NCBI GenBank assembly: GCA_024305405.1
Contig: JAKNDB010000068.1
Coordinates: 10,959,501 to 11,023,500 of the forward strand
Source: Dirofilaria immitis
Lineage: Eukaryota > Nematoda > Chromadorea > Rhabditida > Onchocercidae
DNA length: 64,000 nucleotides
Reading direction: 5' to 3'
The notes beneath the pieces were generated by a model that was given only the letters and a program-made list of their open reading frames with translations, did not search any database and was not told where the DNA came from. Below are positions 1 to 12,257 of the stretch, piece after piece. The first letter of the stretch is position 1. The number at the start of each line of letters is the position of its first letter. Both the position numbers and the translations under genes were made by a program.

Positions 1-421
1 TTGTCTATAGAATCTACAAAGTGAAAGAGCCTACCTTCCGTGATTTTCCCATGCTTTTCTATTTATTTGCTTACTTTTATAGCAAGAATATCTGATTAGA
101 AGTTGAAATCGAAAGATACATCGGTATATTTGCATCACTTTTTCTCCCTATTCAGTTACATATCATATTTCAATTAAATAAATCACATTACGGTATTGTT
201 TCATGCTATACAATAGACATTTGTAATGTCGAACTTGAAGCAAACGATAGAAAGTAAGCAGCAATGTTCACAATTCTAAATTTGAATAAGAAACTATTGT
301 TTAATTCCCTGTTTCTTTATTTTTTAGATTTTCTATTTTGAATTCTACGCCAACTAAGAAGCAACGCCTTCACATCTGCATGCCATTTGACATTTTTACT
401 CTTCATAGTTGGTTGTAAAAA
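1..421. other. AT-rich flank, no gene seen
   Basis: This is AT-rich sequence downstream of the EHD-family gene on the minus strand. I see no conserved reading frame, RNA gene or repeat family. It probably holds the 3' UTR and polyadenylation region of that gene, but I could not place the cleavage site. Confidence 0.4.
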
Positions 422-3400
422 CTACGATAATTTACATATAAATAAATACACGTGCATGAATAAGAAAGATATAACAATAACATATAGTTTAGATATTCTT
501 TTGTCTCTATGCTTTTTATGTTTTTCTTTTTCGGATTTCGAATTCGTTTCATTCTTTTTACTGACATCTGTATCCTTCCTGTCTGCTTTGGATTTCAATT
601 TATCCTCACTAGAGTCCAGTTTATCTCCTTTAAATTCCGGTTGATTTCCTTTATATTTTAGTTTATCTTCATTAGAATCTTGTTCATGCCTTTTAGATAC
701 CGATTTGTCTTCTTTAAATTTCAGTTTGCCTTCATTGAAATCCAGTTTGTCTAGTTTAGATTTCCTGTGTTTATTCCATTTTGTCTCTTCCAGTATACGT
801 TTCTTCATTAGATCCTTGTATAGATCTTTAAGAACACTCGGAATTTCTGCCCTTTTATTTTTGCTTTGCACAGCTGCTACCATTCTGAAAGGATCTGACG
901 AATAAACATTTTTTTCCTCAGAATTTAAAATTCCATGAAATCAACTTGGTTATGAGTCTACCTAACCTATAATGTTGGAAATATGATACGATTTTATCAC
1001 ATCATTAGATGGCAAGAGGTGAAATAATCGAGCAATTTACAAATTTTTAAAACGATGGAGGAGTAGGGATTATTTGAACATCACAGGAAGATTGGATGGG
1101 AAATACCAAAGTAGTGTTAAAATAAATAGAATATTTCAACAGCTACCGTTCATTGCTTTCAACACTTTTACCTGGGTATGTCTTCGTTGATGAATTGATC
1201 CAAATTATGCATCAGGTCCTCATCCACTTTGTTCCAACCTTTGATATATGATAAATGAGCTTTTTCCACAAAAGGCTATAAAGTAAGAGCAAGAATGCAG
1301 CATGTAGAAGCGCAGGCATGTCATGAAACATTCCGATACGCATTTCTAATGTGTTCATCGGCATATAATTTGTTTTGTTTACATTGGATATAAGATAATA
1401 TTTTTACGTAAATAAATGGAAAATATTGCGATAATATAATATCAGGATGCGCAATCTTTCCGTATTCTTATTCTGTATTATATCCTGAATTTTCATGGAT
1501 GAAAAAGTAGTCAAAATATTGAACAAACCGCTATGTCAGGAAAATCGCTTTCTGCAACACGTAGACGATATTTAAAATCATCTAATATTCGAAGCAAATT
1601 ACGCTGTGTCACAACACGCTTCAATTCAGCATTTGACTTACACCACATCTAAGGAAATAAAAATCATAAGTGAGGAATCTTTCACGCTAGAATCAACCGA
1701 TGCACACGATTTTTTTCTTGTACTAAATTGATTATATATTGTACTGCTATCTTAATATTTTTATAAGATGCTCGTATCGATTAATTTGCCTGATTAGATT
1801 ATCTGCTTATTAAATTGTTTAATCAAAATTTTATCAACAAAGAAAATTGATATATTTCTTGGAACCGTAAGACAACATAAATTGTCCCTAAATATTTCTG
1901 TTATGCATTTTATCAAAAGCATATATCAAATTTATATTGTTTAACAGGCATCAACACCTAATCATTTTTGCAAATAGTTAAAAGAATTTGATTAATAGTT
2001 AAATATTGTAAGTTCACCATGAAAGATGTGTTAATGATCATTATAGTAGATATGCAATCACGTCAATTACGGAGATACACTGCGCTGCGCAGAACGATTG
2101 GTTTATATGATGACGAAAATAACTTTTTAAGATGCTCTATAATGAAAGCATGAGGAGTATGCATACTTTCTTAAGAAGATACTCCATAGTGAGCGCATGA
2201 ATTTTCAATTTTTGGCACGTTTGATCACGTCGTTTAGCTTACGCACGTTACAACCCGATGGAAGTAATTTTAATTCATCGAAGAAATCGATATATTCTTG
2301 AGTGAAAATTTCATGCACTTCAGAACTCTAAATGAAGACTTATCTTTTGTCTAAATTATGCTGTAATTGTCAAATAAACTTCAAGAAAAGAATATTTTTG
2401 ATTCCTTGCTAGATCAATACAGAAAATTTTCTCCCGAATTAAACATCGTTCAGAAAAACAACAGACATGCGTACTATTGCATCTTTGGAATCGGCGCAAC
2501 AAAAAGAACCGATGAAAACTTTAGGAACTTCTGGTGATTCGAGAATTCGACTCAAGCTCCACATCAATGCACCTCTTACTCGAATAAGTTCTGCTGCTCC
2601 CACTTGATCTGCCTTGTTTAGCACTATTTTAATCTGAATATCGCATTTAACCTTCCGCGTATTATAAAGAATGAAAATTTTTAAGACGATCGATATTTTA
2701 CATCTTCAAAAATCGGAATACAGCGGCAGAAGAATAACTCAAAAACTAAACTGAGTAATAAAAACTAAGACAACGATGCTTAAAAACTAAAAAAGTTTGG
2801 TGATATACTTTCTCTTCATTTCCTTTGAGACATTGTATCACTTGCTTGTATTCATCGCTAATATCCAATTTTGAAGTATCAAACAAAAGTACGATCATAT
2901 CGACCTATACAATAACTTTAACTTCATTAAATTTTCTTATTAATAAGAAAAATAAACGCATTATTAGCAGGAACTAGAGTAAAATAATCTAAAATTCTAT
3001 TACATCCAGAAAGCCTCACTTTCCCAGCAATGTAATTTACGACAGACGCAAAATCATAACCGCGAGATGAACGCTGCTTCTGACCAGACAATATTCCGGG
3101 AGTGTCCATGAAAGTGATATGTTCCAATAATTTGGCCGGAAGTGTTGCACCACGCATTCGTGTCAGGAATGCTGAGCCAAACATGCTTAGCGACTGAAAT
3201 GCACTACTGACACTCACTTTAAGTATAATTTTTACTATTCACGCTCTCTCTGTCTATGTATAATAAATTATGTATAAAAATTTTAAAGCGAAAAATATCT
3301 CTGTGTACACACACATGATATCTTTTTACGTAGATTATAATTATGTGTTTTTTTTCAGATTTTTTAAATGACGTCTATAGTGCTAATGGTAAAATTGCAC

Positions 3401-4353
3401 CACTTAATTTCAATGTTCAGTTCAGTTTAGTTCAGTTATAAACACATAATTTATAATAAAGCTTTATTCAATGATATTTAACAAATCGCCGAAAAATAAC
3501 TTAATGAAAAAGATGAACCTGAAATGGCAATGTATTATCGGATGCAAGAGATGTTCCCATAACAGTACTTGCATTGGCAGAATGATAAATGACTGTGAAA
3601 CAATCCGTGGTCGGTTCCGGTCCAATCATACTGCCTGGATATTCTGCTCCGTTCAGAAGAAATTTGATCATCGATGTCTTACCGACCGAATACTTCAATA
3701 GACGTGTATATTAACATATTAACATTATCTCGATAATAAAACCATCTCTCTCTCTCTCTCCTCTCTCTCTCTGTTAATTCTCATAACTCTCAATATTTGG
3801 TCGACTCGTATAATGTGCCAACATAATAAAATACATGGCTTTCGATGCTAGTTCAAAAATCAAGAATATTAATAATTCAAACAATTTTGATCGAAAAGAA
3901 AAGGTAACCTGTCCAAGGAACAGAACCATTGGTTTAGCCTCAAATTCGGCACGATACAAAGTTGGAGTGTAAAATTGATCATAAATATGTCGCTTTTCCA
4001 TAGGTAACATCTTTAACTTTTATTTCGCAATTTAATCATACAAAAACTTATTCATCAGGGTTCAATCTTATAAAAATTTTGAAATAACAGAAAAGATTTT
4101 CCTATCTCACTACTAGCTTAAAAATGATGCTGCTGACGTATATTATTCTCCAATTTCAATCACTAACTCTTTTTCTGTCGAAGGAGAAATTTAGTTCGTA
4201 GCCTCAACTAAACGAACATTTAATTCTTTACTCATACTGGATAAAAACCGTGAAACCTATTATGAGGCATGTGGTGAAGGTAAATACCTTTTGTTCATAG
4301 TTCATATAGAGTACTTCGGCGATGTTATCTCTAGTTGGTAATGGTACTGGTGT
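422..4353 (-). CDS. EHD-family dynamin-like ATPase without a visible EH domain
   Basis: EHD proteins are ATP-binding, membrane-tubulating ATPases of endocytic recycling (C. elegans RME-1). Ten exons fit: 4288-4353, 3909-4010, 3519-3692, 3020-3193, 2809-2904, 2475-2633, 2167-2327, 1529-1648, 1172-1275 and 422-884, about 540 residues. Family motifs appear in order: a P-loop split across exons (GQ then YSVGKTS), MIGPEPTTD, FMDTPGILSG, the VDMIVLLFD strand, LNKADQ, and RVRGALMWSL. Helical-domain exons follow (KLNDVIKRAK; ESDFPDIA). Instead of a C-terminal EH domain, the last exon gives about 130 residues of K/D/E-rich repeats (units like EDKLKSKAD), ending in a hydrophobic stretch that may be intron read-through. 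About ten residues expected between the 1529-1648 and 1172-1275 exons were not found. Exon 2167-2327 is one base short, at the T run 2209-2213. The start codon is unresolved. Family assignment is secure; orthology to rme-1 is not. Confidence 0.85.
2110..2206 (-). repeat. Imperfect tandem duplication at an EHD exon-intron boundary
   Basis: The end of exon 2167-2327 (minus-strand sense HALTMEYLLKK) is followed just inside the intron, near 2123-2155, by a diverged copy that would read HAFIIEHLKK. About 30 bp align with few differences. The first copy carries the donor GTATGC and joins in phase to the next exon, so it is the likely functional copy. The second may be a decayed partial exon duplication. 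Confidence 0.5.
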
Positions 4354-6079
4354 CTAAAATATCAGCATTGATAATTTATTTTAAGCATTCAATACAAAGC
4401 AAGAATCAAGATTGTGAATGAAAATTGTTTATTTATGGTTAGTTGTTGAAATACAATAGTTTATGAGAAGATGATTTCATTGTGCTAACTTATTATTTCA
4501 ACTTTAAGATTAATTAGATAAATCAATGATCATAAAATAAAAATTAATCAAATTCATCCAAATGAAGGTGAAAACCCTGTAAAAACGTATAAGTGAATCG
4601 ACTAACCAATGGAAACGTTCTCTTTCGAAATAATCCCATTCTTCTAACTAACCAATATTTTTAATAAAACCGCTTGATAACTGCGAAATGAACAAAATGG
4701 CTATTGTAAAAGAACTTTGTTACATTTATGAATCCTTCACATATTCAGAAGCAAATAGCAGAGATTACTAAATGACACAGTGATTCGTATCCCGATAAAA
4801 GAATCGTATACTGGGATATCATCCGAAACTATATTGTCACATTACAATGTATTCAAATCTTACAATCGTTCTGTACGCCATTATCGACAGTTTCTTTCTC
4901 AAATCAAAATTTTGAATTGTCGACAACTTGAATTTTACATCGTGTACAATTAATTATGAAACTTTTTCACTTTCCTTCCTCTGCTCTCCCCTATGCTCCG
5001 GATATATCCGCAATCAACAATAGACCAACACCTCTGTATTATATTCTGTCATTGTTTACCTTGACTTCTGGCGGTGCATTATCATTTGTTTATATTTGAA
5101 TAGGAACAGAAAATTTAGACTTCAGCTTGCATCCATCTTTGGATTGACTTTCTTCCACCACTCTGATGACAATGGATAGAAAGGGTGTGTATCGATACCA
5201 TATGGTATGAAACGCTGATACCCGACACTCTTAGCAAGGGTGGGTCAGTGTCAGTCATATATAAATGGTACCAATGAGGTCAGTAGGTGCAATCGAATAC
5301 ATTCGAGCTCCATTTCCGTTTTCATCATTGAGAACGACTTGCAGAATGTTTGAAGCTGAACACAGTCAGCTGGTAGCTTCAATTCGATGGCATGCTTTGT
5401 TTTGTTTGCTGTAGATGGAGCCATATCAATCCAAGCGATCTCCATACCCTCTCCATCCTACACGCCATTGCTCTTTGCGCAGATAACCGAAGCGAACCTC
5501 TCAACGACAATTTCTTCTTGCAATACTTCACATAAATATAAATTGATTGCTATTCATGCATTATTTTATTCTATTAAGATACACGTTAAATAAACAATCA
5601 GTGAAGACGTGGTACTATGGGCACATCATGCGTACGTCTTTCACCTGTTCAGCTATCGGTTAGGAATTCATATTTTTGTCCGAGCTGCCCCTTGAAAGAC
5701 TAACGCCACGATGCCCTTATTCTCTTTCTTTCTTTTTGTCCAATTGACCATCAAATTTCCATTCTCAAAACTTCCCATCAGTACGATAGGTATGAATTTT
5801 CTCACCTTCATTTTATTAGGCAGTATAGTTTGCAATCTGAATATCTCGGAGATACGGTATGATATGAATGAAGTCAATACTGCACTATATTGGTGGAAAG
5901 AAATCACGGAGCTTGACTATTAACTGCCTTCTACAAATGGATATGTATATTTAATTATTTGTTTTGAGAAATTATCAACAATACTATTACGGTATTTGCT
6001 GGACACTTCAGGTGTACTAATTGTATTTATCAGGGTTAGCTTCAGCTGAGACTAAATTTATAAAAAAAATGAGCATTAC

Positions 6080-6121
<42 letters not shown>

Positions 6122-7016
6122 ATATGTATGTGTGTATATGTGTACTCGTGTTTGTTTGTAAGCAGTTCGGATGTTCAAATCTATAAAAGTGAAAAAAGAA
6201 AAGAAGAGTGTGTGCCTGAAGAACGAATCAGTTCGATGTTTATTTTCTAGTATATCATTTTGGAGGAAGAAGAACAGTAGTCGCAGTGATAGCTAACAAC
6301 AACAATAGTTTTAGAGGAACATCGAGGAAGAAATTTTTTTTCATCTTCAACCTTATTCACTGGTACATATATCAATGGTTACCGTTCGTTCATCTGTGTG
6401 GTGCTTACAAACAAACACGATTCTCAAATGGCTTCAAATGGTCGGCCGTTTACTTCCTTAGAAATATTTCATTTTTCATTTACAGAAACATTCGTTTTTT
6501 TTTTTATACTTTTAAATTATTCCTGATACCATTGAAACTATTCAAATTTCGTGGTGGAATGATGATAGGCAATTTCTCTGTTATCAATTCCAATAAACGG
6601 AATATTTATAAGGAATCTGTTATCTCACTGAAAAGCATCTATTTCATCATCTTTGGTTGTAGCTTAATCATCCGGTATTATCTGAGTGTTCATATCGTAT
6701 TTCACATCTAATTTGAAATGCTTCTCAAATATTTGTTATCTCCGAAAATTCGAATTTTTGGAATTTCTTTAAATAGTTGCCTACCATCGTCAAAAAAAAA
6801 AATACATTAGCGTAGGAAGGGTCATAGCAACAAGATCTATTATCCATTCATCATTGCACTTATCGCATCATTGCACTCTTCGCATTTTCCATTCTAATAT
6901 ATTGAAATTTACTTTATACGGTTTGCAACTATTATGAAAGCAATACAAATTAGCAGAAAGTAGGGATGGGTTAATTAAGCTTCATTATACAATAACATAT
7001 AGATATTCATTTGCAG
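4354..7016. other. Mostly non-coding interval with weak exon candidates
   Basis: No gene is certain here. A minus-strand open stretch, 5272-5445, has codon-like composition and ends in a phase-0 donor (TTG then GTACCA) that would match the acceptor at 4354 of the EHD gene, so it could be a 5' exon. A plus-strand ORF at 6286-6711 is hydrophobic and Asn/Phe-rich; its end (about 6560-6690) could hold the missing N-terminal exon of the MARVEL-like gene, but the splice phase does not match. Other ORFs at 5387-5923 look like chance openings. Confidence 0.35.
6083..6147. repeat. (TG)n microsatellite
   Basis: A pure TG run of about 34 bases passes into interrupted TATG/TGTA units. Confidence 0.9.
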
Positions 7017-7814
7017 GTATGTTCGTTGGTTGTTGTTATTTTCATCAACGACGGAAGATATCAGTGGTTTATCTATACAGTGGTTTTCTTCATTAGCATC
7101 TTTTTGATTATATGCACCTTTTTAACATTGCTGATGTTATACATGGGTATAAGCAACGTTTACAGTGTTGTTAGTTTAAATATATAGATTTGAACTATTT
7201 TGTTTATGGGAAATCTGTTCATATATTTTATCAGTTGTTTGATACAAATGGGATAATCATTTATCAGCAACCTATCATTCTTTTATCATATCACAATTAT
7301 TTATTCTTTAAAGAGTAATTTATTAAAATTTTTTTTATGATATATTCGGATCTTATGATAATTGCATATTTTCAGGAAATAATATTCAACTTAATAGCAT
7401 TTTCGTTATGTTTATTAGCCGGTTCATTATTAACCTACGATCTGATACAAATGGTTTCTGGTAGTTTTGCTCATCATCGATATCTTCCACCAACATACAT
7501 TGGTAAGAATAGCTGGAAGAATCGAATCGCCACTTGTACGGTACAGTCTTTTTAGATTTTCTGTTTCTTGTTCATTTGACTGAATTCATCATTAATCGAT
7601 AAATCACCTAAACACTATAATTTTCATATTGGAACAGCTGGTAAAAGTTGTACATATGTCACTTTTTGTCGCTACGACATTTGTAGTGCCTAAGGATATT
7701 TAAAAGCTTTTTCAAATTTAAAATCAATTTCCAGGTATTTTTCTTCTGAAGACGCTCTTTTATCAGGCATCGTTTATGCTAATCAAACATAAGGGAAGAG
7801 GTTTGGATCAGTAG
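7017..7814 (+). CDS. MARVEL-like multi-pass membrane protein, 5' end missing
   Basis: Exon 7017 to about 7161 encodes two hydrophobic helices separated by INDGRYQW (starting VCSLVVVIF, then FIYTVVFFISIFLIICTFL). Its phase-0 donor at AAC|GTTTAC joins exon 7376 onward, which begins EIIFNLIAFSLCLLAGSLL and ends in a loop with HHRYLPPTYIG. Helix spacing and the EIIFNLIAF motif opening the third helix resemble MARVEL-domain proteins, which organise membrane apposition and vesicle traffic. Two 3' ends are possible: donor GTAAGA at 7503 into 7735-7814, with better splice sites, or donor GTACAG near 7539 into about 7638-7703, which gives a more convincing fourth helix. The first exon was not resolved. 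This is a fold-level assignment made by eye. Confidence 0.5.
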
Positions 7815-9059
7815 AAATCTTTAACAAGAATTTCTGTTTCTTCCCGATTAGATTAGTAGCAAAAAAATGTTAATGAAGCCTACTACAGTCGAAAATCTAA
7901 AATACATAAATCTGTCTATGGTTTATTCCAAAACTTTGCCTACCTTCGAAAAGTTGCGAAATCACAGATCCTCTTTGAAAATCCTACAGTACTTCAGTAA
8001 GCTATAATGTTGTTAACAAAAAATATATACGGCCATTATTTGACAGTTATCATATCAATTGATAAAACTCTAAACAACATTTATCTTCCTTATTGTTAAT
8101 TCTACTGTATTCACTTAGCATTATTTCCACTTAAGTTGCTATATCATGAGTACATTTGTTTAAGTTTTTAAATTAACATTGTTATTTAATTAATCGTAAT
8201 ATTAATTAAGCCAATCCATACTCCTTATCCTTGTATTAAAAAATTTCGAAAGATAGCTTTATTTATGATAACCTTGGGATGAAATTATCACGAACAAATG
8301 CATACGTTATTTACGCTACCCACGTAAATTTTACGCTTTTTACGGCAAAGTTTACATAAACTATGTATTATTTTTTGTTATACATTTGCATTTCATGCGG
8401 TAATTCCGATCCCTTAATCTGATTTGTTTTTTTCCATATGTTTCACAGAAAAAATGACTCTATAAAAATCACCATTGTTTACTATGTTTTATTGTTATCA
8501 ATTTTATAAAGTTGTGAGAGCCGTCTGAATCGTTTGTTGAAGCTCAGTCTTCCTCTTCATCGGTTATTCCATACTTTGGAATTTATAAAATTAATGAATG
8601 ATGGAAGCAGTTCATGATGTTTCGTCTTTTTGGTGTGTTTCACTGTAGCTTATATAAATATAGGAAAATAAAAAGAATCGCTGAAGGAAAAATTCGTAAA
8701 TTTCATTTAATAATTGAAGGCAATAAGAAATCAGTGTTGGCAATCGTTAACATTATATAAGATGAAATTATTTTCATGATTTATGCTTCATGGAAATGCT
8801 AACATTTTTTGATATTTTAAATGAATAATATCATTTTTTTATATTAGTTGAGAATTTAAAGAGGATTAATGTTGCCCATTCTTCAATTTTGTAAATGAGC
8901 AAGAATATAGGCTTTTTTTTTTTTAAATTAATGATAATATTCGTTTTATCTTATGGCTAGAATAAATGATGTGAAGGAAAAATTATCTTCAAATCATAAG
9001 ATTGGATATATATCTTCTGGATTTAATAAAATTTAAGCGTGCAAACAGTGTTAGCATTC
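7815..9059. other. Intergenic, no gene seen
   Basis: AT-rich sequence with many stops in all frames and no conserved motif. It lies between two plus-strand genes and may hold the promoter of the downstream one. Confidence 0.4.
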
Positions 9060-10762
9060 ATGATAAGTACAGTATTATTGTGGTGGGGATGTTGCAACCG
9101 ATCAGTTAAGCATGATAAAAATTTCGTCACCGTTCCGCTACTTCGGATGAAACGAGAGTTTTTACTGGAACGGCAAATAGTGTAACACGAACAAGTAAAA
9201 CATATCATGACGATGTTCGATCACCAGGATTATCGAAATCACGATCAGTTCCTCGTACATCGGTAATTTTAATGTACTTGTGGTATTCCAATTGAATGGT
9301 CCTACGTGCATGGACATATAGGTCACATGCTCTAACAATTGCGCCGTCAAAATCTTGGTTTAATCTCAAGAAAAAAATTCAACCATATAAGAAATAAGAT
9401 CACATATATCATTTGATGTTTGATTTCATTGGTTTTGCAGAAAATATTAGAGTAAAAGCGTCATTAAAAACTGAAAATGAAATACAGGAAATCGGAATTA
9501 AGAATTTCAAAGAACTTTTCTGACACAAAAGCGCAATTGTCATAGCATTAGTACGGGAAGAATTATTGAAATCCTGACACTACGTATTGCTAAAAATAAG
9601 GGAATTAATTCCATGTTTTAATACTTTGCTTACATGATAAGTGATAGTGCAAACTTCTATTTGAGAACATTTTAGTCCGAAAAATCGCTAGAAGCAACAC
9701 AGGCAGAGACCATGAAATTGATTCATCAAGTAAGCAAACCATTTTGTCGTAGAGAGATAGGTAGCCTTTACACGATCAAGCGAGGTATAAATTAGTATTA
9801 GTTATGTTAACTAGACAAAGATGTCTACCTTAATAAACTTTTAAATTTGAGCAACATTAAATAAAAGGAAACAAAATAAGATCAAATATAATGGAATAGG
9901 ACCTAATCGAAGATATCTTTCAAATTTATAATGTAAATGAATGATACTTGTATGAAATACGAAATTTGCAGTCTCACTCAAAATCAAAATCGTTAAAATT
10001 GAAAAATCTGGACCCATTACAACATGAAGAAGACATTGTTCAAGTATACTTTCTTTTGATCCTTTTTTTATTGGTAGGATTGATTGGAATCAAAGCATAT
10101 TACAACCAAATATAATTCATCCACATGATACTTCATATTTATCTCGAATCGATCAATAATTAGGTGCCATGTAATAATTATCTAATGTTAAATTTATCTG
10201 AATGTAATGATTGCACATGCAACTGATTAATCAGAATTAGTTGATCAAAATCATAAAATGTTTGTCTAACTTATAAATTAACTATGCAGAATAGTCCCTG
10301 CAATAACTAAACAAAAACTTAGCATCGAATCCCTAAACATTAACTAAAATTTTTATTGAAATCGATTTACTTATTTAAATTTACTTGCTTGATAAATTAG
10401 AAGACAATTTAAGTACATATATCACCTACTTCAGCTGATGACTTTTAAAAATAAACTAACATCATAAAAAGTAGCGTTTATTGAGTTCATATTACAGCGG
10501 AAAGAAGAACAGGATTCATTTGCTACGCATATTCCCAAGAAAAGAGTTGCTAGAAGAAGCACGGAGGTTTCTGTAACTTTTTATTATTTGATAAAAGTTC
10601 AAAAATTGGAAAAGTTTCAGAATTATCACAATTTAAATTTGAATATGAAGTTATCTACCCTTTTTTTGGCAGATCAAATCAAGGCCGCCGGTACGTTGCG
10701 ATCGTGATGACTACAAGACAATTCCAGCACATATGTTGCCTTCTTCAACCGATGACCTTTAA
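9060..10762 (+). CDS. Unrecognised small protein with one N-terminal hydrophobic segment
   Basis: Five exons fit in phase 0: 9060-9262, 9676-9729, 9972-10043, 10498-10566 and 10674-10762, ending at TAA, about 162 residues. The N-terminus has a short hydrophobic stretch (MISTVLLWWGCC) that could be a signal anchor, or part of a longer segment if translation starts upstream. The rest is hydrophilic, rich in Ser, Lys, Arg and Asp/Glu, with basic clusters such as IPKKRVARRS near residues 125-135, and no cysteine pattern. The first exon is open only if one base is added to the A run at 9117-9121, where the frame moves from the hydrophobic part to HRSATSDETRVF. Uniform intron phase and good donors argue for a real gene. 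I recognise no family. Confidence 0.5.
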
Positions 10763-11303
10763 AAAAGATTATCATTATTATAGCATATTAAATTGATAGT
10801 TACAGTGATAATTTTATTGTTGAGTAAGCATACATACATCTCAACTCGTCATCACAATGAATCATTTTTAAATGAAAACAATGAAATTCTTTACCAATTG
10901 CCTGTAGGAAGGATTCTTTTCGCATTCAATAAATATGAACTTTGAAAATATTCATAACTAAATAAACAAACATTTCATGTCATTTTGCCAATATATCCAA
11001 TTTATTCCCATTTGCTATTTCAGTATCGAAACAGTGGTTCCTCCATTTCACTATTCGAGCATTTAAGTCGAAAAAATCTTATCACATATTTGAAATTACT
11101 TGGCCTATTTAGCAAATTATCTGCCACCTATATGGCTTAATGATGATATAATATTCACAATTGCCATCTCTGGCTGCCTATAATCTATAGTGCGTTTCTT
11201 AGAAAGTCTCAAAAATTAGCATTATTTCTTTGCGTGCTAGAAAATGTAATTTAAATAAATTTTGGATTCAAAAGGAGGAACAGAGGAATGAATTGAATTA
11301 TCA

Positions 11304-11326
11304 TGTGTGTATGTATGTGTGTATGT

Positions 11327-11360
<34 letters not shown>
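11304..11360. repeat. (TG)n/(TATG)n microsatellite
   Basis: Interrupted TGTGTATG units end in a pure TG run of about 28 bases. Confidence 0.85.
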
Positions 11361-12196
11361 TGTGCTTTCAAGTAATTTAGAAAAAAGAGTCTTTGATAAA
11401 AAGACGAAGGAGAAGAGAAATACTACTTACTAATGCGTATTTCCATAAGCCTGAGCCAACTAGGCCTGCACTTCTTAAGCCTCGTTTTTGGATCATGGAA
11501 TGCCTCTTAGTTTTCCAGCAAAATCATAAATAAAACCAATGGTAAATCTGTTACAAATTCTGTTCTCTTTCTGCTAAGCCTTGTTAGCTTAGGCTTAGCT
11601 CATTTTTCCTTCTTTCAATTTATCCATCACTGTTTCACTGTTCCATAAGTCTTCAATGTTAAATCTTAACTGAACTCAGTTGACCAATCGATCACAATTT
11701 CACCCAACCCTTTCTGCTTTTATTATTACATGACATATCTATATGCATAAATGCATTTATAATTTGCATAGATTAAAGCTTACAAAGCCAAGATTATTGA
11801 AAGTGGGCCTGGAAGAAGGAAGACATCTATACATACCTTTATTAAATGCAGTAGTAATGCAGCAGATGGATTGCTTGCTTGAAGCTTCAATCATTTCTTT
11901 CCAACCATTATTTCAGCTATGAACCGAGACGGCCTAATTGCCGTCAGACTATACCAATTCACTCATTTCACCTGCATTTTTCATTGCTCTTAGCCTTCCA
12001 CAAGCAGTCTTATCCCAAACATCAGAATCATTTCCTAGTCTGAATTTTTACTTTCATTCACAAACTTTCCTTCAAGTCCACGCCTTATTTAGGAATGGAG
12101 TGGAATCGCAGATTTGCATATATCTTTCTCCATTGAATCCTTACTTATCATGCATTTTCATTCCTAGCATTACCTATTCATATATATAGTCAGCAT

Positions 12197-12257
12197 ACAC
12201 ACACACACACACATACATACACACACACATACATACACACACACACACACACACAGA
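12197..12257. repeat. (CA)n microsatellite
   Basis: CA repeats are interrupted by TACATA units. Confidence 0.85.

Noticed and set aside
5668..5923. Overlapping ORFs on both strands near 5700-5900
   Set aside because: Neither has a known motif or clear splice sites, and they shadow each other.
6286..6711. 141-codon ORF as an independent gene
   Set aside because: It is hydrophobic, Phe/Asn-rich and without motifs; length alone is weak evidence in such AT-rich DNA. It may hide a MARVEL N-terminal exon.
11230..11433. ORF with a Cys-Val run
   Set aside because: It spans the TG repeat at 11304-11360 and has no conserved sequence on either side.
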